This document shows, piece by piece, positions 1-6,710 of a stretch of 11,723 bases of DNA. Source of the stretch: Halieaceae bacterium. GTDB lineage: Bacteria > Pseudomonadota > Gammaproteobacteria > Pseudomonadales > Halieaceae. Numbering within the stretch: position 1 is the stretch's first letter; every line of letters begins with the position of its first letter. A program made the position numbers and the translations under genes. The notes below the pieces were generated by a model. That model was not told the DNA's origin and did not search any database. It saw only the letters and a program-made list of their open reading frames with translations. The DNA lies in the NCBI GenBank assembly GCA_009886815.1, contig QXYP01000072.1, forward strand, positions 6,136 to 17,858, read 5' to 3'.

Positions 1-654
1 GCGCTCAACAATGGGAACATAACCCTCAAGAAAATGATCGCCCACACTGCGCATAAAAGAGAACGTCTTATCAAAGCCCCACTCGTTGAGATCGTCGAAG
101 AAGAGCCCCCCGACACCACGGGGCTCGTTGCGGTGTTTAAGATGAAAGTACTCATCGCACCACAGCTTATATTTTGAATAAACCTCGGGGCCAAAGGGCT
201 CACAGGCGTCGGCAGCTGTTTGGTGCCAATGAACGGCGTCATCAAAAAACCCGTAATAGGGCGTTAGGTCAAAACCACCCCCCATCCACCAAATGGGTTC
301 TTTACCCGGCTGCTCGGCCACAAACAGACGAACATTGGCATGAGCCGTTGGCACATAGGGGTTGTTCGGGTGAATCACCAAAGAGACACCCATTGCCTGA
401 AAACTGCGTCCGGCTAATTGCGGTCGAACCGCGGTCGCCGACCCGGGTAAACTTTCCCCCCTCACATGAGAAAAATTAACCCCTGCCTTTTCAAAAACAC
501 TACCCCCGGCAAGGACACGACTGACCCCCCCACCACCCTCGGGACGCTCCCATGACTCTTCTTCAAATGACCCGGAACCGTCAATAGCCGTTAATCGGTC
601 ACAAATACTCTTTTGCAGATTTCTCAGATACTGCTCAACCGCATTAATGTCCAT
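1..654 (-). CDS. hemF: Oxygen-dependent coproporphyrinogen-III oxidase HemF (C-terminus cut by window edge)
   Basis: HemF converts coproporphyrinogen III to protoporphyrinogen IX by O2-dependent oxidative decarboxylation of two propionates, a late cytosolic step of heme synthesis. The frame is open from an ATG at 654 to the left edge, giving the first 218 residues of a protein usually about 300 long. The sequence follows the family closely: GGGGVSRVL (about 40-48), AGVNFSHV (57-64), [20 protein letters not shown] (81-100), [12 protein letters not shown] (125-136) and [12 protein letters not shown] (179-190). His95, His105, His144 and His174 line up with the four conserved histidines of the E. 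coli enzyme. A GGGGAG ribosome-binding site lies just upstream of the ATG. It is the last visible gene of the leftward tsaP-dprA-tsaC-hemF series, 57 bp after tsaC. Pseudomonas has a quinone oxidoreductase gene between the two; none is present here. The family assignment is secure. Confidence 0.97.
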   Translation of the reverse strand, partial: MDINAVEQYLRNLQKSICDRLTAIDGSGSFEEESWERPEGGGGVSRVLAGGSVFEKAGVNFSHVRGESLPGSATAVRPQLAGRSFQAMGVSLVIHPNNPYVPTAHANVRLFVAEQPGKEPIWWMGGGFDLTPYYGFFDDAVHWHQTAADACEPFGPEVYSKYKLWCDEYFHLKHRNEPRGVGGLFFDDLNEWGFDKTFSFMRSVGDHFLEGYVPIVER

Positions 655-711
655 AAACTCCCCGTTTGTTATTGATGTGTGCCCACCGCCAGCACCGATT
701 TCCACGCTCAC

Positions 712-1269
712 TCAGGCGCGAAGCACCTCACCCGTACTCACCCGTCGTATTGTTGATGGCGTCGCCTCTAAGTCAACCACGCCCGGCGCCCGCACCAGCC
801 CCTGGCCAAAGTAACGTACCACTTGAAAACTATGACGCGCCGGCTGAGCGCCGGCTGGGTTGGCCGATGTAGACACCAAAGGCCTGCCTAGTCGATAACT
901 CAGCGAGGCCAGCGCCGGTGCTTTTGTTACGCGAATTGCTATTTCCTCGCTTTCTCCGGTAATCCAATCGGGATATAAACCCCAATTAGGCACCAACCAA
1001 GTATTGGGGCCTGGCCAGCTAAGCTCCAGCTCATAGCGCTGAGCTGAACTTAAAGGCGCCAAAAGAGGGGCTAACATATGAACAGATGCCGCCACGATAA
1101 TTAGACCCTTAGATACGGAGCGTTGCTTCATGGCCAACAGCTGCAATACCGCCTCTTCCGACAGCGGATCGCAGGTTAAACCCCAAACCGCTTCTGCGGG
1201 GCAGGCAACAACACCTTGCTGCTCGACCTGTCGAACCACCTCATTCATGCGCTGCGCTGGTAACTTCAC
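712..1269 (-). CDS. tsaC: Threonylcarbamoyl-AMP synthase TsaC (Sua5/YciO/YrdC family)
   Basis: TsaC makes threonylcarbamoyl-AMP from L-threonine, bicarbonate and ATP. This is the first step of the t6A37 modification of ANN-decoding tRNAs, completed by TsaB-TsaD-TsaE. The 185-residue product is a single YrdC domain with no Sua5 C-terminal extension, as in E. coli TsaC. Visible motifs are AVWGLTCDP (27-35), MKQR..SKGLI (47-57, the nucleotide-binding KxR region), SWPGP (84-88), AIRVT (111-115) and PLVSTSAN (130-137). The motif that normally reads YPTEAVFG reads CPAEAVWG (23-30), an unusual change next to the threonine pocket. The start is a GTG at 1269 that overlaps the dprA stop by four bases (GTGA), with a GGTGAGG ribosome-binding site five bases upstream. 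An ATG eight codons in (1248) has no such site. The overlap suggests translational coupling to dprA. Confidence 0.95.
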   Translation of the reverse strand: MKLPAQRMNEVVRQVEQQGVVACPAEAVWGLTCDPLSEEAVLQLLAMKQRSVSKGLIIVAASVHMLAPLLAPLSSAQRYELELSWPGPNTWLVPNWGLYPDWITGESEEIAIRVTKAPALASLSYRLGRPLVSTSANPAGAQPARHSFQVVRYFGQGLVRAPGVVDLEATPSTIRRVSTGEVLRA

Positions 1270-2408
1270 AAATGCCTCACCGCCCTAAACCCCGCGGAAG
1301 TCTGCTCTACATAACCTTGAAGCTCAAGCTGTGTCACCAGCATCAGTAACTTTTTAGTGGAACACTGCAGCGCCTCAGCAAGAGACGTCAAGTCGTGCTC
1401 ACCGTCACCTAGCAAAGTTAAAACTTGCCGTTTTATTGGGTCTAGTGATGTTAAGGGAGCTGTTTTGCCAGGGATAGTTTGATCGCCAGGGGGCGCCGTA
1501 GTTAGAGTGGCCCATCCCGACAAATGGACCGCAAGCTGCTCAATGACTGAAACTGGCGTGTCTAAAAGTTGCGCGCCTTGAGACAACAGCTGCAGACAGC
1601 CAGCACCGCCCTTATGAAACAGTGACCACGGTGCAGCAAATACCTCTCGGCCTTGCTGCACCGCCGCATTGGCCGTAATCAGCGAGCCGCTGGGGCGTCC
1701 GGCTTCAATAACCAATGTCGCGAGGCACAGCCCCGACAAAGTTCGGTTGCGCCTTGGAAAGTGTCCCCGGTGTGGCGCTACCCCTGGGCAAAATTCACTA
1801 ACCAGCGCCCCTTGAGCCGCCACGGCTTCCGCAAGCCGGTAATGGTTAGCCGGATATATTCGATCCATACCGGTTGCCATAACCGCTAGTGTTTGACCAC
1901 CGCTGCGCAAAGCGCCCCGATGAGCAGCGGCATCAATACCGTGAGCCAAGCCGCTGACCACCAGAAAACCAGCCCCCGCCAACTCATAGCCCATCCGGTC
2001 GGCCAATTTTAGGCCGTCCCGAGAAGGTCGACGGCTGCCGACAATGGCAATAGCTGGACGCTTTAAACAGTTGAGATCGCCACTGACAAACAGGGCAAGG
2101 GGAGCATCAGAGAGTTCTCTCAGTAGCACTGGGTACTCAAAACCGCCCGCCGGTTGTTTACCCCAGGGAAGTAAGTGACAGGCCAATAAAGGTTTTGTTG
2201 TCGCAATATTTTGGCTTTGGGAGGCGTTCACCAGCGTCTGCATTTCAGAGCTGCTGAAATCCAATGCGCCATTTACCTCGGCTATCTCTGGAGGCGAAAA
2301 ACCCTGCGTCAGCAATTTTCGTTTTGAAGCACGATCTAGCTTCGTCGTGGTGAGAAAATCAAACCAAAGCTGGTCAGCTGCCGCATTCCTTGCGAGCCTA
2401 TAAGTCAT
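1266..2408 (-). CDS. dprA: DNA-processing protein DprA (Smf)
   Basis: DprA binds incoming single-stranded DNA in the cytosol during natural transformation and loads RecA on it; it is also conserved in bacteria not known to be transformable. The 380-residue protein has an N-terminal helical region (about 1-75) and a Rossmann-like core carrying the family signatures: VGSRRPSRDG (123-132), VSGLAHGID (151-159), ATGMDRIYP (178-186), FPRRNRTLSGL (217-227), VIEAGRPSGSLITA (233-246) and GREVFAAP (253-260). A winged-helix-like DML1 tail spans about 322-375. The ATG at 2408 has an AGGGAAGAG ribosome-binding site seven bases upstream. The frame stays open upstream to a TAA at 2475-2477 but contains no ATG, GTG or TTG. 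It sits 98 bp after the LysM gene and overlaps tsaC by four bases. Whether this organism is transformable cannot be told from the window. Confidence 0.96.
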   Translation of the reverse strand: MTYRLARNAAADQLWFDFLTTTKLDRASKRKLLTQGFSPPEIAEVNGALDFSSSEMQTLVNASQSQNIATTKPLLACHLLPWGKQPAGGFEYPVLLRELSDAPLALFVSGDLNCLKRPAIAIVGSRRPSRDGLKLADRMGYELAGAGFLVVSGLAHGIDAAAHRGALRSGGQTLAVMATGMDRIYPANHYRLAEAVAAQGALVSEFCPGVAPHRGHFPRRNRTLSGLCLATLVIEAGRPSGSLITANAAVQQGREVFAAPWSLFHKGGAGCLQLLSQGAQLLDTPVSVIEQLAVHLSGWATLTTAPPGDQTIPGKTAPLTSLDPIKRQVLTLLGDGEHDLTSLAEALQCSTKKLLMLVTQLELQGYVEQTSAGFRAVRHL

Positions 2409-2506
2409 ATTGCTCTTCCCTGAGCCTAAGATCGTGAGCCTAAGTACCGTGAGCCTAAGTACCGTGAGCCATTGTTATGTTGGCCCCTCCAGACTAGGGA
2501 CGGAAG
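2409..2506. repeat. 15-bp tandem repeat between the LysM gene and dprA
   Basis: The unit GTGAGCCTAAGTACC occurs twice perfectly, at 2434-2448 and 2449-2463. A diverged copy (CTGAGCCTAAGATC) lies at 2420-2433 and a partial copy (GTGAGCC) at 2464-2470, giving about 3.4 units. The array covers 2420-2470 of the 98-bp gap (2409-2506). It lies entirely in the dprA leader, ending about 11 bases upstream of the dprA ATG on the minus strand. No start codon in the dprA frame falls in the array, so it is not expected to be translated. I see no good intrinsic terminator in this gap. The unit is of the size that can change copy number by slippage; a role as a binding site or spacer is only a guess. Confidence 0.8.
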
Positions 2507-3610
2507 TCAGGGGTTCCTGACTTTATCGCCAACGGATAGGGGCCGGGTTGCAGTCAGCACCAACCCAAAACTGGCTTTTTCATAAACAGCGAAAACCATC
2601 AAAACCCCAGCCCTGACATCGGGCAATGACAGCATCTCTTGGTTCAAAGGATCCTGAACAACCTCACCTGTTTGGTAAATAGCAAGGACATCGCCAACCA
2701 CCAGCTCTTCGCGACTGCCGAGATTAATCGTGACAATGTTCATGGGGCCAATTTGGGTCACACCCGAACTCACGGCGACCATGAACCCGTTTTCAATTTC
2801 AGTATCTGGTGATTTAGGCTGGAAAAAAGAATCCATAACGCCTTGCTGCAGAGGAATGAGCCGATCACCGATCCGAATCTCTTCCGTCATACGCGTAATT
2901 TCGAACTCTTTAACATCGCCCGTCGCCCCCTCGGGTGCAGTAGAGGTCAGCGAGGCGCTACCAATATCCGACGCTGTAATCCCCAAAACCTCCTGGGTTA
3001 TTGGGTCTACAACCGGGCTACCTTCCCGAATAATGCCAAAAACTTGGTCACCACTGGCAATCGGTCCGCGCACATAAATACGGTCGCCCAGGCCACTAAT
3101 AATACGTTGGGCATCCCCAGCGACGACGTAGGGTAATTCGGGAAACGCCCCAGACTCGAGAATTCGATTATTGCGCAAAAACGGGTCGATCTGATCACGG
3201 GGAATAGGCGGAATGGCCGTATCAAGCGCCTGGCTTCGAACATTGGGGGAGAGCTTGACCCCTCCGCGGCTCGCCAGCGCCAATCGTGGACGCCCGCCTT
3301 CCCAGCGCAGTGCTAAGACATCTCCGGGATAGATTCGGTGGGGATTGTCGAGCTGCGGATTGGCATCCCACAGTTCAGGCCAGCGCCAAGCTTCTTGCAA
3401 ATAGACCCCACTGATACCCCACAGCGTATCGCCTTGCTCAACGACATAGTTAAGGGGCACGTCATTTTTTAGCGTGGGTGATTTTGGTGAGGGTGACTGG
3501 GCGAAAGATAGCGTGGAAACAAACGCTATCGACAAAACCCATAAAAAACGCAGGCCCACAAGCTGAGATAGAAAGCGTCTATCTCCCCCCACAACAGATC
3601 GGTTCACCAT
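2507..3610 (-). CDS. tsaP: Secreted LysM-domain protein, TsaP-like (type IV pilus secretin-associated)
   Basis: The 367-residue product has an N-terminal export signal: Arg-rich start, hydrophobic stretch LWVLSIAFVSTLSFA, with likely cleavage after Ala37. One LysM peptidoglycan-binding domain follows at about 55-101 (YVVEQGDTLWGIS ... NPHRIYPGDVLAL). The remainder (about 130-367) is a beta-rich region ending in GDKVRNP. This layout and its place beside dprA, divergent from def, match PA0020 of Pseudomonas and TsaP of Neisseria, which anchors the PilQ secretin ring to the cell wall. The pilus role is inferred from homology. The ATG at 3610 is chosen because GAGGA lies eight bases upstream and the signal peptide follows directly. 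In-frame starts at 3658 and 3799 would put a long soluble stretch before the signal. An 8-bp inverted repeat (3507-3530) lies in the signal-peptide codons. Confidence 0.85.
   Translation of the reverse strand: MVNRSVVGGDRRFLSQLVGLRFLWVLSIAFVSTLSFAQSPSPKSPTLKNDVPLNYVVEQGDTLWGISGVYLQEAWRWPELWDANPQLDNPHRIYPGDVLALRWEGGRPRLALASRGGVKLSPNVRSQALDTAIPPIPRDQIDPFLRNNRILESGAFPELPYVVAGDAQRIISGLGDRIYVRGPIASGDQVFGIIREGSPVVDPITQEVLGITASDIGSASLTSTAPEGATGDVKEFEITRMTEEIRIGDRLIPLQQGVMDSFFQPKSPDTEIENGFMVAVSSGVTQIGPMNIVTINLGSREELVVGDVLAIYQTGEVVQDPLNQEMLSLPDVRAGVLMVFAVYEKASFGLVLTATRPLSVGDKVRNP
3507..3530. repeat. 8-bp perfect inverted repeat inside the tsaP-like signal-peptide codons
   Basis: GATAGCGT (3507-3514) and ACGCTATC (3523-3530) are perfect inverted copies around an 8-base loop. 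In the minus-strand mRNA this could fold into a hairpin about 80 nt after the start codon. About one such repeat is expected by chance in a window this size, so no function is claimed. Confidence 0.4.
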
Positions 3611-3840
3611 TGGGTTGTCCTCTATGTTTGCTACGGTCTCTGTTGCGCTCAATGCCATCACTGGTGACCCATCATCGCTTTTAGTCAAATGCACATTACA
3701 AAAATGCACAATCTGCCGGCTAGGACGAAAGCCCTCGACTGACGCTATAATACAAGTCTGATCCGGTGGGTACGCGCTGGCAAGCGCAAATGCTGCCATC
3801 TTATACCCTTACAAGCCACTGCAAAGTCACGGCCCACACC
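3611..3840. promoter_or_regulatory. Divergent regulatory region between the tsaP-like gene and def
   Basis: This 230-bp gap is the longest gene-free stretch in the window and must hold the promoters of both divergent blocks. On the plus strand a perfect TATAAT stands at 3746-3751, giving an expected transcript start near 3758 and a leader of about 80 nt for def. No good -35 hexamer lies 16-18 bp upstream. On the minus strand the same bases read TATTAT (3747-3752), a possible but weak -10 for the tsaP-like gene, also without a convincing -35. A 9-bp direct repeat, AAATGCACA, occurs at 3687-3695 and 3702-3710. No ribosome-binding site is obvious just before the def ATG. Confidence 0.5.
3687..3710. 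repeat. Two direct copies of AAATGCACA in the divergent promoter region
   Basis: AAATGCACA is at 3687-3695 and again at 3702-3710, a centre-to-centre spacing of 15 bp. It lies about 36-60 bp upstream of the def -10 and 77-100 bp upstream of the tsaP-like start codon. A pair of direct repeats at this place could be a regulator site, but no known consensus is recognised. Confidence 0.35.
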
Positions 3841-4347
3841 ATGGCAATACTGTCGATTCTTGAATTCCCAGACCCAAGACTACGTACCGTTGCTGTACCT
3901 GTCACGCAGGTCGATGCCCGGGTGCAGCAGCTAACCGACGATATGTTGGAAACCATGTATGACGCCCCCGGCATAGGCTTAGCCGCCACTCAGGTTGATG
4001 TTCACGAACGCGTGATCGTTATTGATGTGTCGGAAACCAAAGACCAACCTCAGGTCTTTATTAATCCGGTCGTTGAAGTCCTCGATGATAATCTTGGTGA
4101 ATATGATGAAGGCTGCCTCTCCGTCCCCGGCTTCTACGAAACCGTCCGGCGACCTGAACGGATTCGGGTGACGGCAATAAATCGTGAGGGAGAAGCGTTT
4201 TCGGATGATCTCGATGGCCTCTTGGCCATTTGTCTGCAACACGAAATCGATCATTTAGAGGGTAAGCTTTTCGTTGACTACCTCTCACCCCTAAAGCGAC
4301 AACGCATTCGTGGCAAACTTGAAAAAGCCCAGCGCCAGCGTGACTAG
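3841..4347 (+). CDS. def: Peptide deformylase
   Basis: Def is a cytosolic metalloenzyme that removes the formyl group from the N-terminal methionine of nascent proteins. The 168-residue product carries all three family motifs: GIGLAATQV (motif 1, about 44-52), EGCLSVPG (motif 2, with the metal-ligand Cys) and [12 protein letters not shown] (motif 3, with the two metal-ligand His and the catalytic Glu). The ATG at 3841 starts [15 protein letters not shown], the normal N-terminus of the family. In-frame starts further upstream (3766, 3790) would add residues the family lacks. There is no clear ribosome-binding site before it. It leads the rightward block and ends three bases before the fmt start, so co-expression with fmt, which adds the formyl group, is expected. 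Confidence 0.97.
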   Translation: MAILSILEFPDPRLRTVAVPVTQVDARVQQLTDDMLETMYDAPGIGLAATQVDVHERVIVIDVSETKDQPQVFINPVVEVLDDNLGEYDEGCLSVPGFYETVRRPERIRVTAINREGEAFSDDLDGLLAICLQHEIDHLEGKLFVDYLSPLKRQRIRGKLEKAQRQRD

Positions 4348-4350
4348 CCT

Positions 4351-5316
4351 ATGAGCACCGCTAGGCGGGTAATATTTGCGGGCACGCCAGAATTTGCCGC
4401 CGCTCATCTCGATGCGGTCATTGCAGCAGGCCATGACGTTTGCGCCGTACTGACACAACCCGATCGCCCCGCAGGTCGGGGCAAACAGCTACAGCCCTCA
4501 GCGGTAAAGCGCCGAGCACAAGCTGCGGGGATTACGGTTTTGCAACCTGCGTCTTTGCGGACTGACGAGAGCCATAACCTGCTCCGGGCGCTGAATGCAG
4601 AGATTATGGTGGTCGTCGCCTATGGGCTTATTCTTCCGCAATCTATTCTTGATATCCCTACTCATGGTTGCCTCAATGTTCATGCTTCGCTGCTTCCACG
4701 CTGGCGTGGCGCTGCGCCAATACAGCGCGCTATTGAAGCAGGTGACACCCATACGGGTATCACGATTATGCAAATGGAGGCTGGGCTTGATACGGGCCCT
4801 ATGATTGCCAAGGGCACGCTGGAAATAACGGCCTCAGAAACCAGCGGGACACTTCATGATCGCCTCATCCAGCTTGGGCCCGGACTGCTACTGGAGGTCC
4901 TTGAAGCGCTGCCTCAGATCCTGGCCCAAGCCAGCCCTCAAGAGGATAGCGACGCCACCTACGCTGCAAAAATCGTCAAGGAAGAGACCCAGATTGACTG
5001 GACACTCGATGCAAACTCGCTGTCTCAAAAAATTCACGCTTTCAACCCCACGTCGGTCTGCTTCAGCTATCTGGGTACAGAGCGCCTCAAAATATGGCAG
5101 GCCACTGCGCTGCCGACACCACACAACAGCACCGCGGGGCAAATCATTGGATCAGACGGCCAGGGTATTGTTGTAGCCTGTGGCAGCGGCGCCCTTAACA
5201 TTACAGTCGCGCAATTTCCTGGCTCTAAAGCATTATCCGCCGCTGATTTGCTCAACGGCCGAAGCGCCCAACTTGCTAACGATCAGCAGTTCACAAACCA
5301 CAGCAGCCCACCTTGA
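4351..5316 (+). CDS. fmt: Methionyl-tRNA formyltransferase
   Basis: Fmt transfers a formyl group from 10-formyl-tetrahydrofolate to initiator Met-tRNA in the cytosol. The 321-residue product has the N-terminal formyltransferase domain (about 5-190) with FAGTPEFAAAHL (9-20), QPDRPAGRGKQLQPSAVK (36-53, the loop that contacts tRNA), and CLNVHASLLPRWRGAAPIQ (107-125). Asn109, His111 and Asp147 match the catalytic triad of E. coli Fmt. The smaller C-terminal tRNA-binding domain (about 212-305) begins near the KIHAFNP segment. It starts three bases after the def stop with no visible ribosome-binding site, so it probably relies on ribosomes ending def. Its stop overlaps the rsmB start. The last dozen residues (after LLNGRSAQ) are probably a disordered tail. 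Confidence 0.97.
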   Translation: MSTARRVIFAGTPEFAAAHLDAVIAAGHDVCAVLTQPDRPAGRGKQLQPSAVKRRAQAAGITVLQPASLRTDESHNLLRALNAEIMVVVAYGLILPQSILDIPTHGCLNVHASLLPRWRGAAPIQRAIEAGDTHTGITIMQMEAGLDTGPMIAKGTLEITASETSGTLHDRLIQLGPGLLLEVLEALPQILAQASPQEDSDATYAAKIVKEETQIDWTLDANSLSQKIHAFNPTSVCFSYLGTERLKIWQATALPTPHNSTAGQIIGSDGQGIVVACGSGALNITVAQFPGSKALSAADLLNGRSAQLANDQQFTNHSSPP

Positions 5317-6626
5317 AAACACAGTTAACAACTCGAGCCGTTGCGGCGCGCATTCTTGCGGCTGTATGTGGCGGCGAATCCCTTGTCAGGGCCTTACCCA
5401 ACGGGCTCGAACCGCTGAGCCCTGAAAATCGACCGCTAGTTCAAGAACTGGTCTATGGCACCTTACGAGAGTGGCCAAGACTGGAGGGCATTGCGTCACA
5501 GCTACTTCGCAAACCGCCCCGGGCAAAAGACGCCGATATTCTGTGCCTCATTCTGACAGGCATCCATCAGTTATCTGCCCTTAACGTGCCCGCTCATGCG
5601 GCCGTCGGTGAAACTGTTGAAGCCGCTAAAGGCCTTGGGAAACCCTGGGCAGCGGGCCTTATCAATGGCTGCCTGCGTAATTATCAGCGACAAAAAGACG
5701 CCCTTGAAAAACAACTCACTCCAAGCCAAAGCAGCGCACTACCACAATGGCTTTGGGAAGCTATCTGCACACAGTGGCCTGAGCAATCGGGTGACATTGC
5801 TCGTGCGAGCCGTGAACATCCACCTATGACGCTACGCGTAAATCTGCAGCAGGTGTCTAGAGATGACTACGTTAAACAGCTGTTGAATGCCGATATCGCT
5901 GCCGTTTGCGACCCGCATATTGCTACTGCAATAACCCTAGAAACCCCCAGACCCGTGTCGAGTATTCCAGGCTTCCTTGAAGGGTGGAGCTCTGTTCAGG
6001 ATGCCTCGGCTCAATTGGCAGCCCAATTTTTACAACCGCAAAATCACGAAGCTATTTTTGATGCCTGCGCCGCACCCGGTGGCAAAACCTGCCACCTGCT
6101 TGAATGCGCGCCCACGGCACAAGTACTGGCTGCAGACATCAGTGATCAACGCCTTGAGGGGCTGCAAGAAAACAGTGCTCGACTGAAATTACCCCTCGAC
6201 ATAAAAGTGGTCGATGCCATGCAGGCGAGTGCGACCCTAAGCCCAAAGCAGTTCGACGCTATACTTGCAGATGTACCCTGCTCGGCAACAGGTGTGATGC
6301 GGCGAAATCCAGACATTAAGATCACCCGCAAAGCCTCCGACATACAAACCTTCAGTCAGCAGCAACGAGATATTTTGGCGGGGTTATGGCCTTTGGTGAA
6401 GCCCGGTGGGCGGCTGTTATATGTCACGTGCTCGGTGCTAGAGGCAGAAAATGATCAGGTTATTGAGGCGGCCCAATCACAGCTGTCCCAGTGTGAGGTC
6501 GTACCACTGACAGGCCAGCCCGGCTTTAAAACACGCCTAGGCTGGCAAACCTTACCGTCTTGGGATGGCGGTGATGGGCTCTATTTTTCGCTGTTAAAAA
6601 AAATGGCAACCGATCCCTTGGGTTAG
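5313..6626 (+). CDS. rsmB: 16S rRNA (cytosine-967 C5) methyltransferase RsmB
   Basis: RsmB (Sun, Fmu) uses S-adenosylmethionine to methylate C967 of 16S rRNA. The 437-residue product has an N-terminal NusB-like RNA-binding domain (about 5-130, with PLVQELVYGTLR and HAAVGETVEAAK) and a C-terminal Rossmann methyltransferase domain (about 220-432). Motifs are GWSSVQDASAQL (224-235), FDACAAPGGKT (249-259, SAM-binding), ADVPCSATGV (319-328, catalytic-loop Cys323) and YVTCSV (370-375, Cys373). Two cysteines are typical of RNA m5C methyltransferases. The start is TTG at 5313, overlapping the fmt stop as TTGA. It gives MKTQLTTRAVAARIL, which aligns with the family N-terminus, and no later start would keep the NusB domain whole. 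No ribosome-binding site is seen, consistent with re-initiation after fmt. Confidence 0.96.
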   Translation: MKTQLTTRAVAARILAAVCGGESLVRALPNGLEPLSPENRPLVQELVYGTLREWPRLEGIASQLLRKPPRAKDADILCLILTGIHQLSALNVPAHAAVGETVEAAKGLGKPWAAGLINGCLRNYQRQKDALEKQLTPSQSSALPQWLWEAICTQWPEQSGDIARASREHPPMTLRVNLQQVSRDDYVKQLLNADIAAVCDPHIATAITLETPRPVSSIPGFLEGWSSVQDASAQLAAQFLQPQNHEAIFDACAAPGGKTCHLLECAPTAQVLAADISDQRLEGLQENSARLKLPLDIKVVDAMQASATLSPKQFDAILADVPCSATGVMRRNPDIKITRKASDIQTFSQQQRDILAGLWPLVKPGGRLLYVTCSVLEAENDQVIEAAQSQLSQCEVVPLTGQPGFKTRLGWQTLPSWDGGDGLYFSLLKKMATDPLG

Positions 6627-6644
6627 TTTGCGGTAAAAAACACC

Positions 6645-6710
6645 ATGAAAATGCCGCTGAGTACGTTTAAGGTCATGTCACCTCCTAGAGAGAGGCCAAA
6701 AAAACTGTGA
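6645..6710 (+). CDS. Possible 21-codon leader reading frame overlapping the trkA start
   Basis: In the 80-bp gap before trkA, an ATG at 6645 opens a frame of 21 codons (MKMPLSTFKV then MSPPRERPKKL) ending with TGA at 6708-6710. The TGA overlaps the trkA GTG (6707-6709), the same stop-start arrangement used by other genes in this block. The ribosome-binding site before the ATG is poor. Near its end is a run of seven A (6698-6704) placed as A AAA AAA in this frame. A -1 slip there would join the frame directly to trkA. The short peptide is proline- and lysine-rich and resembles nothing I recognise. It may be a coupling leader or chance. Confidence 0.25.
   Translation: MKMPLSTFKVMSPPRERPKKL
6681..6709 (+). 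promoter_or_regulatory. trkA ribosome-binding site with adjacent anti-Shine-Dalgarno-like CCTCC
   Basis: GAGAGG (6690-6695) is the likely ribosome-binding site of trkA, 11 bases before its GTG. Directly upstream, CCTCCT (6681-6686) resembles the 16S 3' end itself. CCTC (6681-6684) can pair with GAGG (6692-6695) around a 7-base loop, which would partly hide the site. The stem is short and its effect uncertain. Confidence 0.35.

Noticed and set aside
174..479. 101-codon plus-strand frame within hemF
   Set aside because: It is antisense to hemF, which is open from 654 to the left edge and matches the family throughout.
712..872. Plus-strand open frame (666-872) across the end of tsaC and the gap before hemF
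   Set aside because: It is low-complexity and Pro/Arg-rich, has no ribosome-binding site, and is antisense to the clear tsaC frame.
2481..2506. GC-rich stretch after the LysM stop as an intrinsic terminator
   Set aside because: Only a 4-bp stem can be formed and no U run follows.
3507..3530. Perfect 8-bp stem, 8-base loop hairpin as a possible terminator or regulator site
   Set aside because: It lies inside the signal-peptide codons, has no U tract, and about one such repeat is expected by chance in 11.7 kb.
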